Assembly: GCF_900176535.1 (NCBI RefSeq)
Contig: NZ_FWXT01000001.1
Coordinates: forward strand, 2,914,001-2,978,000
Source: Pedobacter africanus
GTDB lineage: Bacteria > Bacteroidota > Bacteroidia > Sphingobacteriales > Sphingobacteriaceae
Direction of reading: 5' to 3'
Length of the DNA stretch: 64,000 nt
Below, one piece after another: positions 7,509 to 16,757 of this stretch. The number at the start of each line of letters is the position of its first letter. The stretch's first letter is position 1. Made by a program: the position numbers and the translations under genes. The notes below the pieces were generated by a model. That model had not been told where the DNA came from. It saw only the letters and a list, made by a program, of their open reading frames with translations, and did no database searches.

Positions 7509-9401
7509 ATGATAAATTTAGTTTGGCTGGTTCCGTTGATTCCTCTGTTGGGCTTTGTAATAAATGGTCTTGGGAGAAATTCACTATCTAAAAACCTGAT
7601 TGGTTTTATAGGAAGCAGTGTGATATTCATTTCATTTGCAATCAGTGTAGGGATCTTTTTTGAACTGGGTGCAGATGCCAATAAATCTCATGAGTTATTT
7701 CTTTTTAACTGGATCAGTGCAGGAAAGCTTGACATTCCATTGTCATTCCTTGTCGATCCATTGAGCTCGCTGATGTTGCTGATCATTACTGGTGTGGGTT
7801 TTCTGATCCACATTTATTCGATTGGCTATATGCACAATGATGAGGGCTTTGGTAAATTCTTTAGCTACCTGAACCTGTTCATCTTTTTCATGCTCCTGCT
7901 GGTTCTAGGCTCAAATTATATTGTGATGTTCATTGGCTGGGAAGGTGTAGGGCTTTGTTCTTACCTGCTGATTGGCTTCTGGTATACCAACACCAGTTAT
8001 GCTTCGGCGGCTAAAAAAGCCTTTGTCATGAACCGGATTGGCGATCTTGGTTTTTTGCTGGGCGTATTCCTGATTTTCACCACCTTTGGCAGCATTGAAT
8101 TCAGCAAAATCTGGCCTCAGGCAGCAAGTATGCTTCCAGGGAATGGTATTATTGCTTTAATTGCTTTATTGTTATTTATTGGTGCCTGCGGTAAATCGGC
8201 CCAGTTGCCCTTGTTTACCTGGCTGCCTGATGCGATGGCAGGTCCAACCCCGGTGTCGGCACTGATCCACGCAGCGACCATGGTAACTGCCGGCATTTAT
8301 ATGATTGCCAGATCGAATCTGCTGTTCGACCTTGCCCCGATGATCCAGCATGTGATTGCCATCGTTGGTCTGGCCACTGCAATTGTAGCTGCCATTATTG
8401 CTTTAACCCAAACCGATATTAAAAAAGTACTGGCCTATTCAACGGTATCCCAATTGGGCTATATGTTCCTTGGGCTGGGCGTAGGGGCTTATAATGGTGC
8501 TTTTTTTCATGTCATTACCCATGCTTTCTTTAAGGCATTACTTTTCTTATGTGCCGGTTCTGTGATTCATGCTTTGCACCATGAACAGGATATGCGCCAT
8601 ATGGGTGGATTGCGTAAAAAGCTGCCGGTAACCTTTTTGACCATGCTGATTGGTACGATTGCTATTGCCGGTTTACCTCCGTTCTCTGGCTTCTTTTCTA
8701 AAGATGAAATTTTAGCACATGTTTACCTTCACGATAAGGTCATGTGGGGAATTGCTGTATTTGGAGCTTTCTTAACCGCATTTTATATGTTCCGGATGTT
8801 GTTTCTTACGTTTTACGGTAAATATAGGGGAACACATCATGCAGAAGAGAAGATTCATGAGTCGCCAAAATCTATGACCATTCCATTGATTGTCCTGGCA
8901 ATTTTATCTGCTATAGGTGGGGCAATTGGTATTCCTGAGGCATTAGGGGGAGGCCACTGGCTGTCGCATTGGTTATCGCCTGTAATCAAACACACAGGAG
9001 AAGCACCTGACCATGCTACAGAATACATGCTGATGGCAGTTTCCGTAATAGGGGTACTAATCTCCATTGCTCTGGCTTACGGTAAATATGTAAAGCAAAA
9101 CCATATTCCTGTACCCGATGAGGCGAAACGTCCGGCCTTTGCCAATCTTTCGTACAACAAGTTTTATTTTGATGAAATCTATGATGCAGTGATCAGGAAA
9201 CCCTTGGATGCGTTGTCAGGCTTTTGCTATAAGATTGTTGACAATAAGATCGTGGATGGCATTGTAAACGGCTTTGGCTGGACTGCATCTGAAGCCAGCA
9301 AAGGTCTGCGTCTGATCCAGTCGGGAAATGTTGGCTTTTATATTTTTATGATGGTGATTGGCATCATCTCATTGTTATTGTATACTTATTTATCTCTGTA
9401 A
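7509..9401 (+). CDS. nuoL: NADH-quinone oxidoreductase subunit NuoL
   Basis: Distal antiporter-like proton-pumping subunit (630 residues). Family landmarks include GWEGVGLCSYLLIGFW with the key glutamate, LPLFTWLPDAMAGPTPVSALIHAATM, and KKVLAYSTVSQLGYM. The C-terminal third contains the long amphipathic lateral helix region and a final transmembrane anchor near residues 608-628. It lies 19 bases after nuoK in the same operon. Confidence 0.97.
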   Translation: MINLVWLVPLIPLLGFVINGLGRNSLSKNLIGFIGSSVIFISFAISVGIFFELGADANKSHELFLFNWISAGKLDIPLSFLVDPLSSLMLLIITGVGFLIHIYSIGYMHNDEGFGKFFSYLNLFIFFMLLLVLGSNYIVMFIGWEGVGLCSYLLIGFWYTNTSYASAAKKAFVMNRIGDLGFLLGVFLIFTTFGSIEFSKIWPQAASMLPGNGIIALIALLLFIGACGKSAQLPLFTWLPDAMAGPTPVSALIHAATMVTAGIYMIARSNLLFDLAPMIQHVIAIVGLATAIVAAIIALTQTDIKKVLAYSTVSQLGYMFLGLGVGAYNGAFFHVITHAFFKALLFLCAGSVIHALHHEQDMRHMGGLRKKLPVTFLTMLIGTIAIAGLPPFSGFFSKDEILAHVYLHDKVMWGIAVFGAFLTAFYMFRMLFLTFYGKYRGTHHAEEKIHESPKSMTIPLIVLAILSAIGGAIGIPEALGGGHWLSHWLSPVIKHTGEAPDHATEYMLMAVSVIGVLISIALAYGKYVKQNHIPVPDEAKRPAFANLSYNKFYFDEIYDAVIRKPLDALSGFCYKIVDNKIVDGIVNGFGWTASEASKGLRLIQSGNVGFYIFMMVIGIISLLLYTYLSL

Positions 9402-9422
9402 AAGATCGTTCAAGAAAAGATA

Positions 9423-10883
9423 ATGGAACAACTTTTAATACTTCTTCTATTTTTACCATTGCTTGGTGCCCTGGTTACCGCATTTTCCGGAAATGCAGCA
9501 AAGCATGTTGCATTAGGTTCGGCAGTCGCTTCTCTGGCCCTGGCATTGATCATGGTATGCAATTTTATACCGGATGCAAGTACACAATTTGTTGTAAACT
9601 GTCCCTGGATAAAGAATCTTGGCATCAGTTTTCATGCAGGGATCGACGGGATCAGCATGATCACTATATTGCTGACCAATGTACTTGTACCTTTGATCAT
9701 CCTGGCTGCTTATCAGCATCAATATAAAAGTGCAAATGCATTTTTTGCATTGATCCTGTTTATGCAGACTGGTTTGCTGGTGGTTTTTACGGCAATGGAT
9801 GCCTTTCTTTTCTATATCGGATGGGAGGCAGCCCTAATCCCAATTTACTTTATCTGCGCCATTTGGGGGGGTAAAAACAGGATAAAGGTAAATATGAAGT
9901 TCTTTGTATATACCATAGCTGGTTCTCTGTTTATGTTGCTGGGGATCATTTATCTTTATTTGCAAAACCCAGCCAGTAACTTCGACATACAGGCTTTTTA
10001 TAGCCTGAACCTTGATGCCACACAACAGACCTGGATATTCTGGGCCTTCTTTGTGGCTTTTGCCATTAAGATGCCGATATTCCCTTTTCATACCTGGCAG
10101 CCGGATACTTATACCGAAGCTCCTGCGGCAGGAACAATGTTGCTTTCAGGTATTATGCTGAAAATGGGTATTTACGGTGTGATCAGATGGTTATTGCCTG
10201 TAGTGCCTGAAGGGGTTGCCCAATGGGGACAGCTGGCTATTATTTTATCCATTATCGGGGTGGTTTACGCCTCACTGATTGCTTTTACACAAAAAGACGC
10301 AAAGCGCCTGGTGGCTTATTCTTCAATCGGTCACGTAGGCCTGATCTCGGCGGGTATCTTTGCGTTAAACGTGCAGGGAATGCAGGGGGCCATGATCCAG
10401 ATGCTAAGCCATGGCATCAATGTAGTAGGTTTATTCTTCGTGCTCGACATCATTGCCAGTCGCCTGGGTACTTATAAGATTGCAGAATTGGGCGGAATTG
10501 CAAAGCAGGCCCCTAAGCTGGCCATTGTATTTTTGATCATTGTGCTTGGAACAGTTGCCCTACCGGGTACCAACGGCTTTATTGGCGAGTTCCTTTTATT
10601 GATCGGTATTTATCAATATAACCTCTGGGCTGCTGTATTTGCTGGCCTTACCATCATCTTTGGTGCGGTTTATATGTTCAGGATGTACCAGAATGTAATG
10701 CTGGGCAAAACCAATGACCTGACCATTGGCTTTACAGATATCAAAGGTTCGGAACAGCTGGTGTTGTACATCATCTGTGCATTGGTTATTGTTTTGGGGG
10801 TTTACCCTAAACCGGTTTTGCAACTGTCGGAAGCGTCGGTACAACATTTATTAGAACAGGTAACTCAAAAATTAAATCAGTAA
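9423..10883 (+). CDS. nuoM: NADH-quinone oxidoreductase subunit NuoM
   Basis: Middle antiporter-like subunit (486 residues, about fourteen helices). FYIGWEAALIPIYF contains the conserved glutamate of the proton channel, FPFHTWQPDTYTEAPAAGTM the broken-helix region, and KRLVAYSSIGHVGL the lysine helix. It is 21 bases after nuoL and 9 bases before nuoN. Confidence 0.97.
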   Translation: MEQLLILLLFLPLLGALVTAFSGNAAKHVALGSAVASLALALIMVCNFIPDASTQFVVNCPWIKNLGISFHAGIDGISMITILLTNVLVPLIILAAYQHQYKSANAFFALILFMQTGLLVVFTAMDAFLFYIGWEAALIPIYFICAIWGGKNRIKVNMKFFVYTIAGSLFMLLGIIYLYLQNPASNFDIQAFYSLNLDATQQTWIFWAFFVAFAIKMPIFPFHTWQPDTYTEAPAAGTMLLSGIMLKMGIYGVIRWLLPVVPEGVAQWGQLAIILSIIGVVYASLIAFTQKDAKRLVAYSSIGHVGLISAGIFALNVQGMQGAMIQMLSHGINVVGLFFVLDIIASRLGTYKIAELGGIAKQAPKLAIVFLIIVLGTVALPGTNGFIGEFLLLIGIYQYNLWAAVFAGLTIIFGAVYMFRMYQNVMLGKTNDLTIGFTDIKGSEQLVLYIICALVIVLGVYPKPVLQLSEASVQHLLEQVTQKLNQ

Positions 10884-10892
10884 AAGAAGGAA

Positions 10893-12266
10893 ATGAATAT
10901 CATCATAACAATAACTGTTACAGCTTTAGTAGTGCTTTATGCAGGTTTGTTTAAAGCTAAAAAAGCATTATTACCCCTTACCTTACTGGGTTTGCTCCTA
11001 TCGCTGGCATTTGTAGTTACAGGCTGGAATGCCGATCAGACTTATTATGGCATGATGCAAATGGATAATTTTGCATTGGCTTTTACTGGTTTAACGGTTT
11101 CGGGAACTTTACTTATATTTTTGCTTACACAGAATTATTTTGCTGCCGATAGTGAAAACATAGCGGAATATTTTACGCTGATTCTGTTTGCGCTGGCAGG
11201 TATAGTGATCATGGTTTCCTATAAGAACATGTCGATGCTGTTCATTGGTCTGGAGATCATGTCTGTTAGCCTCTACATTCTTGCAGGTATCAGAAAAGGG
11301 AATTTTGCTTCTAATGAAGCGTCCCTGAAATACTTTCTGATGGGTGCTTTTTCAACAGGCTTCCTGTTGTTTGGTATTGCACTGATTTATGGCGCTACCG
11401 GATCTTTTGACCTTGATACCATCAACAAGTTCCTGGTGAGCAATTATAAGACCATACCAGCTATGTTTTACCCTGGGGTGATTCTGTTGCTGATCGGTTT
11501 GTGCTTTAAAATCGGAGCTGCACCATTTCACTTCTGGACACCCGATGTATATGAGGGGGCACCTACGCTGATCACGGCATTTATGTCGACCGTAGTTAAA
11601 ACCGCTGGTTTTGCTGCATTTTTAAGATTGTTTGCTGGCACCTTGGCTCCACTGCACGATTTTTGGCTGCCACCAATGATGGGTATTGTATGCTTAACAT
11701 TGCTGATCGGTAATGTTACAGCCCTGTTCCAGAAAAACTTTAAAAGAATGCTGGCTTACTCGAGTATATCGCATGCTGGCTATCTGCTTTTCTCGCTGAT
11801 CACCTTAACGGGCAATTCATCCAGCAATGTACTGGTGTATGCTGCAGCCTATACTTTTGCCAGTATCATAGCCTTTGCTGTACTGATCCTTGTGAAACAA
11901 AAAACCGGAAATGACAGCTTTGAAAGTTTCAATGGGCTGGCGAAACGTAACCCTTTAACGGCCCTGGTGCTTACCGTGGCCATGCTATCGCTGGCAGGCA
12001 TCCCGCTAACTGCCGGTTTTATCGGTAAGTACCTGATGTTTGTAAATGTGATGAAAGAATACCAAGTATACCTTGTGGTATTTGCCATTTTAAATGCACT
12101 GGTTGGCTTTTACTATTATTTTAAGGTTATTGTTGCCATGTACTTCAAAGATGGGCACGAAACCGAGCTCCAGACCCCTGCGCAGTACCAGGTGGCATTG
12201 GTATTGTCGGTATTGATTACGGTGATTTTGGGCATATATCCGGCTGTAATTTTAAATCTGATATAG
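10893..12266 (+). CDS. nuoN: NADH-quinone oxidoreductase subunit NuoN
   Basis: Third antiporter-like subunit (457 residues), next to NuoK in the complex. Visible motifs are FIGLEIMSVSLYILAG (glutamate helix), APFHFWTPDVYEGAPT, and KRMLAYSSISHAGYLL. The start has a GAAGGAA ribosome binding site. It is the last nuo gene; the gap to the next gene is 45 bases and shows no hairpin terminator, so some readthrough into the DedA gene is possible. Confidence 0.97.
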   Translation: MNIIITITVTALVVLYAGLFKAKKALLPLTLLGLLLSLAFVVTGWNADQTYYGMMQMDNFALAFTGLTVSGTLLIFLLTQNYFAADSENIAEYFTLILFALAGIVIMVSYKNMSMLFIGLEIMSVSLYILAGIRKGNFASNEASLKYFLMGAFSTGFLLFGIALIYGATGSFDLDTINKFLVSNYKTIPAMFYPGVILLLIGLCFKIGAAPFHFWTPDVYEGAPTLITAFMSTVVKTAGFAAFLRLFAGTLAPLHDFWLPPMMGIVCLTLLIGNVTALFQKNFKRMLAYSSISHAGYLLFSLITLTGNSSSNVLVYAAAYTFASIIAFAVLILVKQKTGNDSFESFNGLAKRNPLTALVLTVAMLSLAGIPLTAGFIGKYLMFVNVMKEYQVYLVVFAILNALVGFYYYFKVIVAMYFKDGHETELQTPAQYQVALVLSVLITVILGIYPAVILNLI

Positions 12267-12311
12267 TCTATTCTCTAGATAATTATTTGTAGTTTTACGA
12301 ATAATTGAAAT

Positions 12312-12974
12312 ATGCAAGATTTCTGGAATACGTTACAGCACTTCATTGATCCCGAAAAATTACTTAGAGAAGGTGGTTTTTACGTTGTAATGTTTGTGAT
12401 CTTTGCTGAAACAGGCTTGTTCTTTGGATTTTTTCTTCCGGGGGATTACCTCTTGTTTCTTGCCGGGATGTTCGTGGCAACAGGTAAATTAGATGTAAAT
12501 ATATATGTCCTGATCATCGGCTTATGTGTTTCTGCTGTATCCGGTAATTTTGTAGGTTATTGGTTTGGACGAAAGACGGGGCCTGTGCTTTACCATCGAA
12601 AGGAGTCTTTCTTCTTTAAAAGACGTTATTTGAAGGCAGCAGAAGAATATTATCATAAGCAAGGGGCATTTGCACTGATTATGGGTAGATTTGTCCCGAT
12701 TGTAAGGACCTTTGCGCCAATTTTTGCCGGTGTCGTAAAGCTGGACTTCAAAAGGTTTGCTTTATACAACGTAGCAGGTGCATTGATCTGGATTGCATCT
12801 TTAACTTTGCTGGGTTATTTCCTGGGCAAAAGGTTTGAAAAAGAAATTAACGATTATTTATTATATATAATTATAGGCTTTATTGTTATTACAACTATTC
12901 CATTAATCGTCACATTTGTGAGAAAGAAGGTAGTGAAGGATAACAATGACGAATTATCAAATACGCAACAATAA
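12312..12974 (+). CDS. DedA-family membrane protein
   Basis: Integral membrane protein of 220 residues in the DedA/VTT (SNARE-associated) family, whose members act in membrane lipid homeostasis and undecaprenyl-phosphate or phospholipid flipping. FGFFLPGDYLLFLAG near residues 39-53 and MGRFVPIVRTFAPIFAGV near 119-136 match the family signatures, including the conserved proline and two arginines. About five hydrophobic segments are visible, with a charged C-terminal tail. The substrate cannot be told from sequence. Confidence 0.9.
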   Translation: MQDFWNTLQHFIDPEKLLREGGFYVVMFVIFAETGLFFGFFLPGDYLLFLAGMFVATGKLDVNIYVLIIGLCVSAVSGNFVGYWFGRKTGPVLYHRKESFFFKRRYLKAAEEYYHKQGAFALIMGRFVPIVRTFAPIFAGVVKLDFKRFALYNVAGALIWIASLTLLGYFLGKRFEKEINDYLLYIIIGFIVITTIPLIVTFVRKKVVKDNNDELSNTQQ

Positions 12975-12975
12975 A

Positions 12976-13524
12976 ATGAAAGACGACCATCACCCGTGGC
13001 ACAGTGTTTCTCCAGGCAATAACGTGCCTGAGACTGTAAATGCCATTATTGAAATTCCAAAAGGATCAAAAGCAAAGTACGAAATCGATAAGGATTCCAA
13101 TCTGATAAAATTAGACCGCGTGCTGTTTTCATCAGTAATGTATCCTGCAAATTATGGCTTTATCCCGCAAACTTATTGCGATGATAATGACCCACTTGAT
13201 ATTCTGGTATTGTGTTCCGTAGATGTTTACCCCATGACCATCATAGAAGCTAAAGTTATTGGCGTGATGCATATGGTAGACAATGGCGAGCAGGATGACA
13301 AGATCATTGCTGTAGCCAAAAACGACCAGTCGGTAAACTACATCAACGACCTGGCTGAGCTGCCTCCGCATACCATGAAAGAAATTGTTAAGTTTTTCCA
13401 GGATTATAAGGCGCTCGAAGAAAAGAAAGTAACCATCGAACATTTATTGGGTGTACGTTATGCCCACAAAGTGATACAGGAAAGTATAGAGCTTTACGAC
13501 AAGAAGTTTAGAAATAATTCTTAA
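12976..13524 (+). CDS. ppa: Inorganic pyrophosphatase, family I
   Basis: Soluble enzyme hydrolysing pyrophosphate to two phosphates (182 residues, usual length). IEIPKGSKAKYEID and the signature DDNDPLDILVL, with its metal-binding aspartates, are diagnostic; MVDNGEQDDKIIAV is the other active-site strand. The ATG at 12976, one base after the DedA stop, is preferred over the in-frame ATG at 12946, which would overlap DedA by 29 bases and add a non-conserved leader. The CNNM gene follows directly after the stop. Confidence 0.94.
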   Translation: MKDDHHPWHSVSPGNNVPETVNAIIEIPKGSKAKYEIDKDSNLIKLDRVLFSSVMYPANYGFIPQTYCDDNDPLDILVLCSVDVYPMTIIEAKVIGVMHMVDNGEQDDKIIAVAKNDQSVNYINDLAELPPHTMKEIVKFFQDYKALEEKKVTIEHLLGVRYAHKVIQESIELYDKKFRNNS

Positions 13525-14841
13525 ATGGAAGCATTTAAAATATTTTTTACCTTTTTTCTGGTAGCCCTTAATGGTTTTTTTGTTGCGGCCGAGTTCGCAA
13601 TAGTAAAGGTCAGGGCTTCCCAGATTGAGATAAAAGCTAAGTCGGGTAGCAGGGTAGCGAATATCGCTAAACACATTACCCAGCACTTGGATGGATATCT
13701 TGCTGCTACGCAACTGGGGATTACACTCGCCTCTCTGGGGCTGGGTTGGGTCGGTGAATCGGTGATGCACAGTATTGTGCATGATCTGCTGATCAATTTC
13801 TCTCTTTCAGAGGTATACATCACTTCTATTTCTACCGGAATAGCCTTTATGTTCATTACCGTAATGCACATTGTATTTGGAGAGCTTGCCCCTAAGTCGG
13901 TAGCGATTCAAAGACCAGTTGCCACCACACTTTTCATTGCATTGCCGCTGCAGGGTTTTTATCTGATATTCAGGCCATTCATCTGGGTGTTGAACGGATT
14001 TGCCAATGTGGTGCTCAAGATCTTCGGCATTTCCAATGTAGGCGGGCATGATTCTGTGCACAGTACGGAAGAATTACATTACCTGCTGGATCAGGGTAAG
14101 GAAAGTGGTGCGCTGGATACCAATGAGCACGAGCTGATCAAGAACGTTTTTGATTTTAATGAGCGTGTGGTAAAAAATATTATGGTTCCGAGAACCAAAA
14201 TTATGGGTGTAGAGGTTTCTACGCCTAAAAAAGAAGTTGTAGAAAAGATCATTGCAGAAGGATATTCCCGCCTGCCGGTATACGATGACATTATTGATAA
14301 AATCATCGGTATCGTCCATGCCAAGGATATCCTTCCTTTACTAGCGGAAAATAAAGACTGGGGCTTGAAGGATATCATCAGGAAGCCTTACTTTGTTCCT
14401 GAAACCAAAAAGATCAACGACCTGCTGAGTGAGCTTCAGCAAAAACGCATCCAGATTGCCATTGTCATTGATGAATTTGGAGGTACTGCCGGTATGGTTA
14501 CCCTGGAAGATATTGTAGAAGAAATTGTTGGCGAGATCCAGGATGAGTACGACGAGGAAAAACCTAACGTTGAAAAGATCTCGGATACGGAATTCATCAT
14601 CAATGCTTATGCTACGGTTTATGATGTGAACGAGCACCTGCCGCATGATCTGCCGGAGGATGAGGACTTTGATACCGTAGGCGGACTGGTTTCCCATGCT
14701 TTTGGCAAGATACCCGAGGTTGGCGACAGTGAGGAATGCTACGGTTACCTGTTCACGATCCTGAAAAAAACTGAACAGAATATAGAAACCATAAAACTGG
14801 AACTGGTCATCAGCAAGAAGGATATGATCGACCTCCACTAA
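13525..14841 (+). CDS. CNNM/CorC-type transporter with CBS pair (hemolysin-family protein)
   Basis: A 438-residue protein of the CNNM (DUF21) - CBS - CorC_HlyC architecture, linked to magnesium/cobalt efflux. The N-terminal DUF21 membrane domain (about 1-190) contains ALNGFFVAAEFAIVKVRASQIE; two CBS motifs (about 200-330) include NIMVPRTKIMGVE and IDEFGGTAGMVTLEDIVEE; the C-terminal CorC_HlyC domain (about 345-430) contains EDEDFDTVGGLV. It starts immediately after the ppa stop codon. The old hemolysin name is historical; ion transport is the better-supported role. Confidence 0.9.
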   Translation: MEAFKIFFTFFLVALNGFFVAAEFAIVKVRASQIEIKAKSGSRVANIAKHITQHLDGYLAATQLGITLASLGLGWVGESVMHSIVHDLLINFSLSEVYITSISTGIAFMFITVMHIVFGELAPKSVAIQRPVATTLFIALPLQGFYLIFRPFIWVLNGFANVVLKIFGISNVGGHDSVHSTEELHYLLDQGKESGALDTNEHELIKNVFDFNERVVKNIMVPRTKIMGVEVSTPKKEVVEKIIAEGYSRLPVYDDIIDKIIGIVHAKDILPLLAENKDWGLKDIIRKPYFVPETKKINDLLSELQQKRIQIAIVIDEFGGTAGMVTLEDIVEEIVGEIQDEYDEEKPNVEKISDTEFIINAYATVYDVNEHLPHDLPEDEDFDTVGGLVSHAFGKIPEVGDSEECYGYLFTILKKTEQNIETIKLELVISKKDMIDLH

Positions 14842-14851
14842 AATCAGCACC

Positions 14852-15556
14852 ATGCATGTTTTTTATACCCCGGATATCAGCGCTGATGCGTATTTGTTAA
14901 ATGAGGAGGAGAGCAGGCATTGTACGAAGGTCTTGCGTTTGGGCTTAGGTGCCCAGGTTTACCTGATTGATGGTGTTGGGGGGCTTTACAAGGCAGAGAT
15001 TACCGGCGAAACAAAGAAAAATGTAGCCCTTAGGATAATAGAAACCCAAAGAGAATACAACAAGCGCAGGCAACATCTTCATATCGCCGTTGCCCCTACA
15101 AAAAATATAGACCGTTTGGAATGGTTCCTTGAAAAGGCTACTGAAATCGGTATTGAAGAAATCACACCCGTGATCTGCGAGCGGTCGGAACGTAAGGTGG
15201 TTAAAGAAGACAGGCTATATAAGGTAATCACATCGGCCGTAAAGCAATCGCTCCAGGCTTACCATCCTGTATTGAACCCGCAAATTGCTTTGGCTGACTT
15301 CCTGAAGCAAAATAGCAATAGCACTAAGATGATTGCCCATTGCCTGGACAATGAACCCAGGCAGTATATGTGCGAGGTGATACAGCCAGCACAGGGCTAT
15401 ACCGTCCTGATTGGGCCTGAAGGCGATTTTACGCCTAGGGAGATTGAAATGGCTTTGCAGGCAGGCTATAAACCCTTAACTTTAGGTAATACAAGGCTCA
15501 GGACGGAAACCGCCGCTCTGGCAGCCTGTTTTGAAGCAAATTATTTAAACAGATGA
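14852..15556 (+). CDS. rsmE: 16S rRNA (uracil1498-N3)-methyltransferase RsmE
   Basis: SPOUT-fold methyltransferase of 234 residues that modifies U1498 of 16S rRNA. N-terminal PUA-like domain with SRHCTKVLRLGLG; C-terminal SPOUT knot with IGPEGDFTPREIEMAL and LGNTRLRTETAALA forming the SAM pocket. The last four bases overlap the next start (ATGA), so it is coupled to the DUF4159 gene. Confidence 0.94.
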   Translation: MHVFYTPDISADAYLLNEEESRHCTKVLRLGLGAQVYLIDGVGGLYKAEITGETKKNVALRIIETQREYNKRRQHLHIAVAPTKNIDRLEWFLEKATEIGIEEITPVICERSERKVVKEDRLYKVITSAVKQSLQAYHPVLNPQIALADFLKQNSNSTKMIAHCLDNEPRQYMCEVIQPAQGYTVLIGPEGDFTPREIEMALQAGYKPLTLGNTRLRTETAALAACFEANYLNR

Positions 15557-16206
15557 AAATCAGGTTAGGCGGTTTTTTGGTATTGTTGCTGCTGAGTAGC
15601 TTTTGGGTTCCTACCTATAAAATGGCCAAGCTAAAGTATAATGGCGGCGGTGACTGGTATGCGAACCGGACAGCGTTGCCCAATCTGATCGATTTCTGTA
15701 ATAAAAACCTGAAAACCAATTTTAGTCCGCAGGATGCCATTGTAGAAGTGGGCAGCGCAGAGATTTTCAATTACCCTTTCGTTTATTTAACTGGCCATGG
15801 CAACGTTGTTTTTAGTACTGCCGATGCAGCCAACCTACGCAGGTATTTGACAGGTGGCGGTTTTTTGCATATCGACGATAACTATGGCCTGGATAAATTT
15901 ATCCGTACGGAGATGAAAAAAGTATTCCCGGAGCTTAATTTTGTTGAACTTCCGGCAAGTCACAGCTTGTACAATCAGAAGTATAAATTTCCGAATGGCT
16001 TACCTAAGATACATGAGCATGATGGCAAAGCACCCAAAGGATATGCCCTGATATGGGAAGGTAGGATGGTTTGTTTTTATACCTATGAATGCGATTTAGG
16101 CAACGGCTGGGAAGATTTTGGTACCTATCCCGGAGATACACAGGAAAAGCGCTCCAGTGCACTTAAAATGGGCGCCAACCTGATACAGTATGTATTAACA
16201 CAATAG
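15553..16206 (+). CDS. DUF4159-domain exported protein
   Basis: Protein of 217 residues with an N-terminal hydrophobic signal segment (about residues 6-20, GFLVLLLLSSFWV) and a DUF4159 domain, which has a class I glutamine amidotransferase-like fold in larger family members. LKYNGGGDWYANR and GGGFLHIDDNYGLDKF are the recognisable blocks. No catalytic role is known. It is coupled to rsmE by a four-base overlap, a linkage with no obvious functional reason. It is probably periplasmic or membrane-anchored. Confidence 0.8.
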   Translation: MKIRLGGFLVLLLLSSFWVPTYKMAKLKYNGGGDWYANRTALPNLIDFCNKNLKTNFSPQDAIVEVGSAEIFNYPFVYLTGHGNVVFSTADAANLRRYLTGGGFLHIDDNYGLDKFIRTEMKKVFPELNFVELPASHSLYNQKYKFPNGLPKIHEHDGKAPKGYALIWEGRMVCFYTYECDLGNGWEDFGTYPGDTQEKRSSALKMGANLIQYVLTQ

Positions 16207-16215
16207 AATAAGCAG

Positions 16216-16713
16216 ATGAAAGTAAAAGTAAATGATCATTATAATTTTGAGGTAACGCTTGAGCGGGACTTGCTTACAATAGAAGGTGCAGCTGTTCAGC
16301 TGGATTCATCGGTACTGTCTGAAAAACATGTAAGCGTCATCTACCAGAACAGGTCTTACAATATAGAGCTGGTGTCGGAAGACAAGAGTGAAAAAACCAG
16401 CTTAATAAAAGTAAATGGTAATTTATACCATGTTGCCATTCAAGATCAATATGATCTGTTGTTGCAGCAGCTGGGGTTTGACAATTCCAAAACGAGTAAA
16501 ATGAAGGAGATTAAGGCACCAATGCCAGGCCTGGTGCTGAATGTGGTTGTGGAGGAAGGGCAGGAAGTAAATAAAGGGGATAACCTGCTGGTACTTGAGG
16601 CCATGAAAATGGAGAACATTATCAAATCACCTGCAGGTGGAACTGTAAAAAAGGTCCTTGTCAGCAAGGGTGATAAAGTAGAAAAGAACGAAATACTGAT
16701 ACAGTTTTCATAA
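16216..16713 (+). CDS. Biotin carboxyl carrier-type protein (biotin/lipoyl attachment domain)
   Basis: A 165-residue protein whose C-terminal 70 residues form a biotinyl domain: IKAPMPGLVLNV, then the biotinylation site EAMKMEN with K131, then a closing strand KGDKVEKNEILIQF. The N-terminal 90 residues form a less conserved extension, as in the gamma or carrier subunits of acyl-CoA carboxylases and sodium-pumping decarboxylases. No carboxylase, transcarboxylase or biotin ligase gene is nearby, so the partner is unknown. A bidirectional terminator begins right at its stop codon. Confidence 0.88.
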   Translation: MKVKVNDHYNFEVTLERDLLTIEGAAVQLDSSVLSEKHVSVIYQNRSYNIELVSEDKSEKTSLIKVNGNLYHVAIQDQYDLLLQQLGFDNSKTSKMKEIKAPMPGLVLNVVVEEGQEVNKGDNLLVLEAMKMENIIKSPAGGTVKKVLVSKGDKVEKNEILIQFS

Positions 16714-16741
16714 AAAAGGGCAGGTTAACCTGCCCTTTTTT
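16712..16741. terminator. Bidirectional intrinsic terminator
   Basis: A perfect 30-base palindrome with arms of AAAAAAGGGCAGG and its complement around a TTAA loop lies between the convergent biotin-carrier and gldJ genes. The A and T tracts on either side give a U-run on both strands, so it should stop transcription from both directions. Confidence 0.92.
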
Positions 16742-16757
16742 ATGAAAAATATAATCT

